Part shown: positions 62,495 to 64,000 of the stretch, in pieces
Layout of the letters: every line of letters starts with the position of its first letter
Position numbering within the stretch: the first letter of the stretch is position 1
Source of the DNA: Melioribacter roseus
Lineage (GTDB): Bacteria > Bacteroidota > Ignavibacteria > Ignavibacteriales > Melioribacteraceae
DNA length: 64,000 nucleotides
Assembly (NCBI GenBank): GCA_020722065.1
Contig: DYLK01000006.1
Span: 1-64,000 of the forward strand
Reading direction: 5' to 3'
Translations under genes and position numbers: made by a program
The notes under the pieces: generated by a model
The model's input: the letters and a program-made list of their open reading frames with translations, nothing else
The model's database searches: none
Told to the model about the DNA's origin: nothing

Positions 62495-63146
62495 CGGCAG
62501 TAACTTTTTCAATTTTTATTAAATTATTCCTTCCAACAGGAAATTCAAAATGATTTTGGATATCATATTTTTTTAATTTATGTAAAAAAGAATAAATAAC
62601 ATAAAAAATGTTAGTGAAATCTACCAAAACGTTTTCTTCAACACCATCAAGAATTGTGGAATACACAACTTCTTCAAATCGAAGTAAATCTGATGTAAAG
62701 TTTAATTTTTCTAATTTATTAAAAAGAGATTGAATTCCTTTAATCGGGAATGAAGAATATCGTTCAAATAACCGAATGTCTGGTTTTTTTACAAGTAATA
62801 TTACATTAAACAAACGGCGTTTCGTTAAACTTGTCCTTTCAGAAGAAAGGAAAACTTTTTGATAGGAATTTCGGTAGAAATCAACAATATCAATATTCAT
62901 CTTGAAATGGACATTTTCAATAAAAAAATCAAGCAAAACATTGTTTGAAGAAGAGTAATCGACTTCGCCAATTTGCCAATTAACTTGCGATATAAAAGTT
63001 GCAGCGGGAGAAAAAGTAATAGAATCTTGTCCTAAATCTTCTGCAAAAGCATTCGATTTAGAATATTTTTCGTAAATACTCAGATTTTTTCTGTGAGTGT
63101 GAGTGAATTTACTTGAATTTTCGATATTTCCTATTTTATTTAACAT
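62484..63146 (-). CDS. Unrecognised protein between receiver and kinase genes
   Basis: 220 aa from the ATG at 63146; a TTG at 63158 would add four residues. No signal peptide or TM. The N-terminal third is Ser/Asn-rich (SSKFTHTHRKNLSIYEKYSK), followed by SITFSPAATFISQVNWQIGE and an alternating beta/alpha region with FFIENVHFKMNIDIVDF; the C-terminal half is helical. I do not recognise a family. Its stop overlaps the kinase start and it follows the REC-DHp gene by 40 bases, so it should belong to the same signalling operon, perhaps as a sensor partner or regulator. Confidence 0.75.
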   Translation of the reverse strand: MLNKIGNIENSSKFTHTHRKNLSIYEKYSKSNAFAEDLGQDSITFSPAATFISQVNWQIGEVDYSSSNNVLLDFFIENVHFKMNIDIVDFYRNSYQKVFLSSERTSLTKRRLFNVILLVKKPDIRLFERYSSFPIKGIQSLFNKLEKLNFTSDLLRFEEVVYSTILDGVEENVLVDFTNIFYVIYSFLHKLKKYDIQNHFEFPVGRNNLIKIEKVTADER

Positions 63147-63186
63147 ATATTTCTTCAAATAATTATCGAAGAAATATATATTTTTT

Positions 63187-63858
63187 TTAGTCGGAATCTA
63201 AATCAAGCATTTGTGTGCTTGATGTATAATTGATTAGTTTGGGATTTTTAAGATTTGTTAAAGATTGAACCGCATTTTTTATTCGTTTAAGTGATTCTTC
63301 GGCAATAAAAATTTCATCTTCTAAATCAGGAATATTTTTTATTTGAATAGCATTTTTAATTGATTCGAGACTAATCTGCAAACTTGCAAGTGGGTTATTA
63401 ATTTGATGTCCAGTAGTAAAAGCCAAATCAATCAAAGCTCTATTTCTTTCATTTTCTTTTACTTCAGCTTGAAGATTAAAAATTCTTACTCCCGAACGTA
63501 TCCTTGCGATTAATTCTTCATTATCAACTGGTTTGGAAAGAAAATCATCAGCCCCAACATTCAAACCTTCAACTTTATCTTTTAATGTAATTCTTGCTGT
63601 TATAATTATATAATAAATATTTTTGTATGTCGGGTCGTTTTTCAACTTTTCACAAAGAGTAAGTCCATCCATTTCGGGCATTGTCCAATCAGCCAAAATT
63701 ACAGATGGCGAAAAACTTTTAAGCTTTTCAAGTGCTTCATAACCATTACCGGCAACTTCAGTTTTATATCCATTCTTTTCGAGCAATTTAGAATATGTAA
63801 ATCTACTATCTAATTGATCTTCGACAATCAAAACGTTTTCATTCTCAAATCTTTTCAT
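63187..63858 (-). CDS. Receiver-DHp protein lacking a kinase ATPase domain
   Basis: 223 aa from the ATG at 63858, one base after the upstream stop codon; a TTG at 63879 lies inside the preceding gene. Residues 1-125 are a complete receiver: acidic pocket VEDQ at 12-15, phospho-acceptor D57 (ILADWTMPEMDG), T87 and K109. Residues 140-205 form a helix pair with TTGHQINNPLASL, an H-box-like sequence with H151 in the phospho-accepting position of HisKA. No HATPase domain follows; the protein ends about 70 residues later. It could relay phosphate between D57 and H151 or bind the kinase DHp; both are inference. Confidence 0.88.
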   Translation of the reverse strand: MKRFENENVLIVEDQLDSRFTYSKLLEKNGYKTEVAGNGYEALEKLKSFSPSVILADWTMPEMDGLTLCEKLKNDPTYKNIYYIIITARITLKDKVEGLNVGADDFLSKPVDNEELIARIRSGVRIFNLQAEVKENERNRALIDLAFTTGHQINNPLASLQISLESIKNAIQIKNIPDLEDEIFIAEESLKRIKNAVQSLTNLKNPKLINYTSSTQMLDLDSD

Positions 63859-63859
63859 A

Positions 63860-64000
63860 TTATTTAGTACTTTCTTCAATCAAACTAACAATTCTTTCTA
63901 AAAAAAGATTGAAATCCATTATTGGTTTCTGAAAATAATCATCTGCTAAACAATCTTCTTTGTTTTTCTTACTTTGATTATAAGCAGAAACAAGAACTAG
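63860..64000 (-). CDS. Response-regulator receiver domain, C-terminal part (runs off the window)
   Basis: The last 46 codons of a gene that begins beyond 64000. The reading frame gives LVLVSAYNQSKKNKED, then ADDYFQKPI and a helix ending SLIEEST before the TAA. The VSA strand and the K-P dipeptide match beta-4/beta-5 of a receiver domain. No output domain follows, so it ends as a stand-alone or C-terminal receiver. It is the first visible gene of the phosphorelay operon, with one base between its stop and the next ATG. Confidence 0.75.
   Translation of the reverse strand, partial: LVLVSAYNQSKKNKEDCLADDYFQKPIMDFNLFLERIVSLIEESTK

Overview
The window is an A+T-rich (by eye roughly two-thirds A+T), densely coded bacterial chromosome segment. 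The best guess for the source is an Ignavibacteria-like member of the Bacteroidota/Chlorobiota group. The main support is a secreted protein with a type IX secretion (Por) C-terminal sorting domain carrying the NYPNPFNPTT motif. Further support comes from a two-component-regulator propeller with a Y_Y_Y domain, many Sec lipoproteins and signal peptides ending in Ala/Ser-Gln, and promoter-like sequences of the Bacteroidetes TTTG / TAnnTTTG type. No transposase, integrase, phage gene or CRISPR array is visible. The assignment is inference from family content; no marker gene was aligned.

Layout. 0.1-2.7 kb: a methyl-accepting chemotaxis protein on the + strand. 2.9-11.1 kb (- strand): a replication block dnaN-recF-DUF721-gyrB-gyrA followed by a trans-sulfuration-type PLP enzyme, with no dnaA next to it. 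11.3-16.9 kb (-): a T9SS-sorted protein, a propeller/adenylate-cyclase fusion, a DUF3467 protein and a TPR lipoprotein. 17.0-21.6 kb (-): a tight nucleotide-sugar operon galE-rfbC-ugd-rfbD plus a HAD phosphatase. 21.7-38.8 kb: mixed strands with a parvulin-like protein, a YD-repeat-like lipoprotein, a methyltransferase, a GH3 glycosidase with PA14 insert, an M3 peptidase lipoprotein, an outer-membrane protein/lipoprotein pair, monomeric isocitrate dehydrogenase, ClpB and a GNAT-fold protein. 38.8-46.7 kb: argF, aspS, a DASS-type transporter and a catalytic/non-catalytic M16 protease pair. 46.9-54.8 kb (-): tRNA-Ala(GGC) and an overlapping housekeeping run valS-era-EamA-acyP-ispF, EIIA-hisS-rlmB. 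54.9-60.5 kb (-): OPT transporter, a large exported tripeptidyl-peptidase-II-like S8 protease and a membrane protein. 60.6-64.0 kb (-): a phosphorelay-like cluster (PAS histidine kinase, a protein I do not recognise, a REC protein with an orphan histidine-kinase dimerisation helix, and the tail of another receiver) cut by the window edge.

How the genes fit together. Core information processing (replication, tRNA charging, ribosome biogenesis) is interleaved with an envelope programme for degrading and taking up polymers: exported S8, M16 and M3 peptidases, an exported GH3 and an OPT oligopeptide transporter. Three signalling outputs lie in one window: chemotaxis, cAMP (propeller-cyclase) and His-Asp phosphorelay. 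The most unusual items are the propeller-adenylate cyclase fusion, the REC-DHp protein lacking a kinase ATPase domain beside an unknown protein and a soluble three-PAS kinase, and the apparent operon joining a TPPII-like protease to an OPT transporter. No stretch longer than 300 bases lacks a gene; the larger gaps hold terminators, a degenerate inverted repeat and promoter-like sites. I did not see a clearly novel defence or mobile system.
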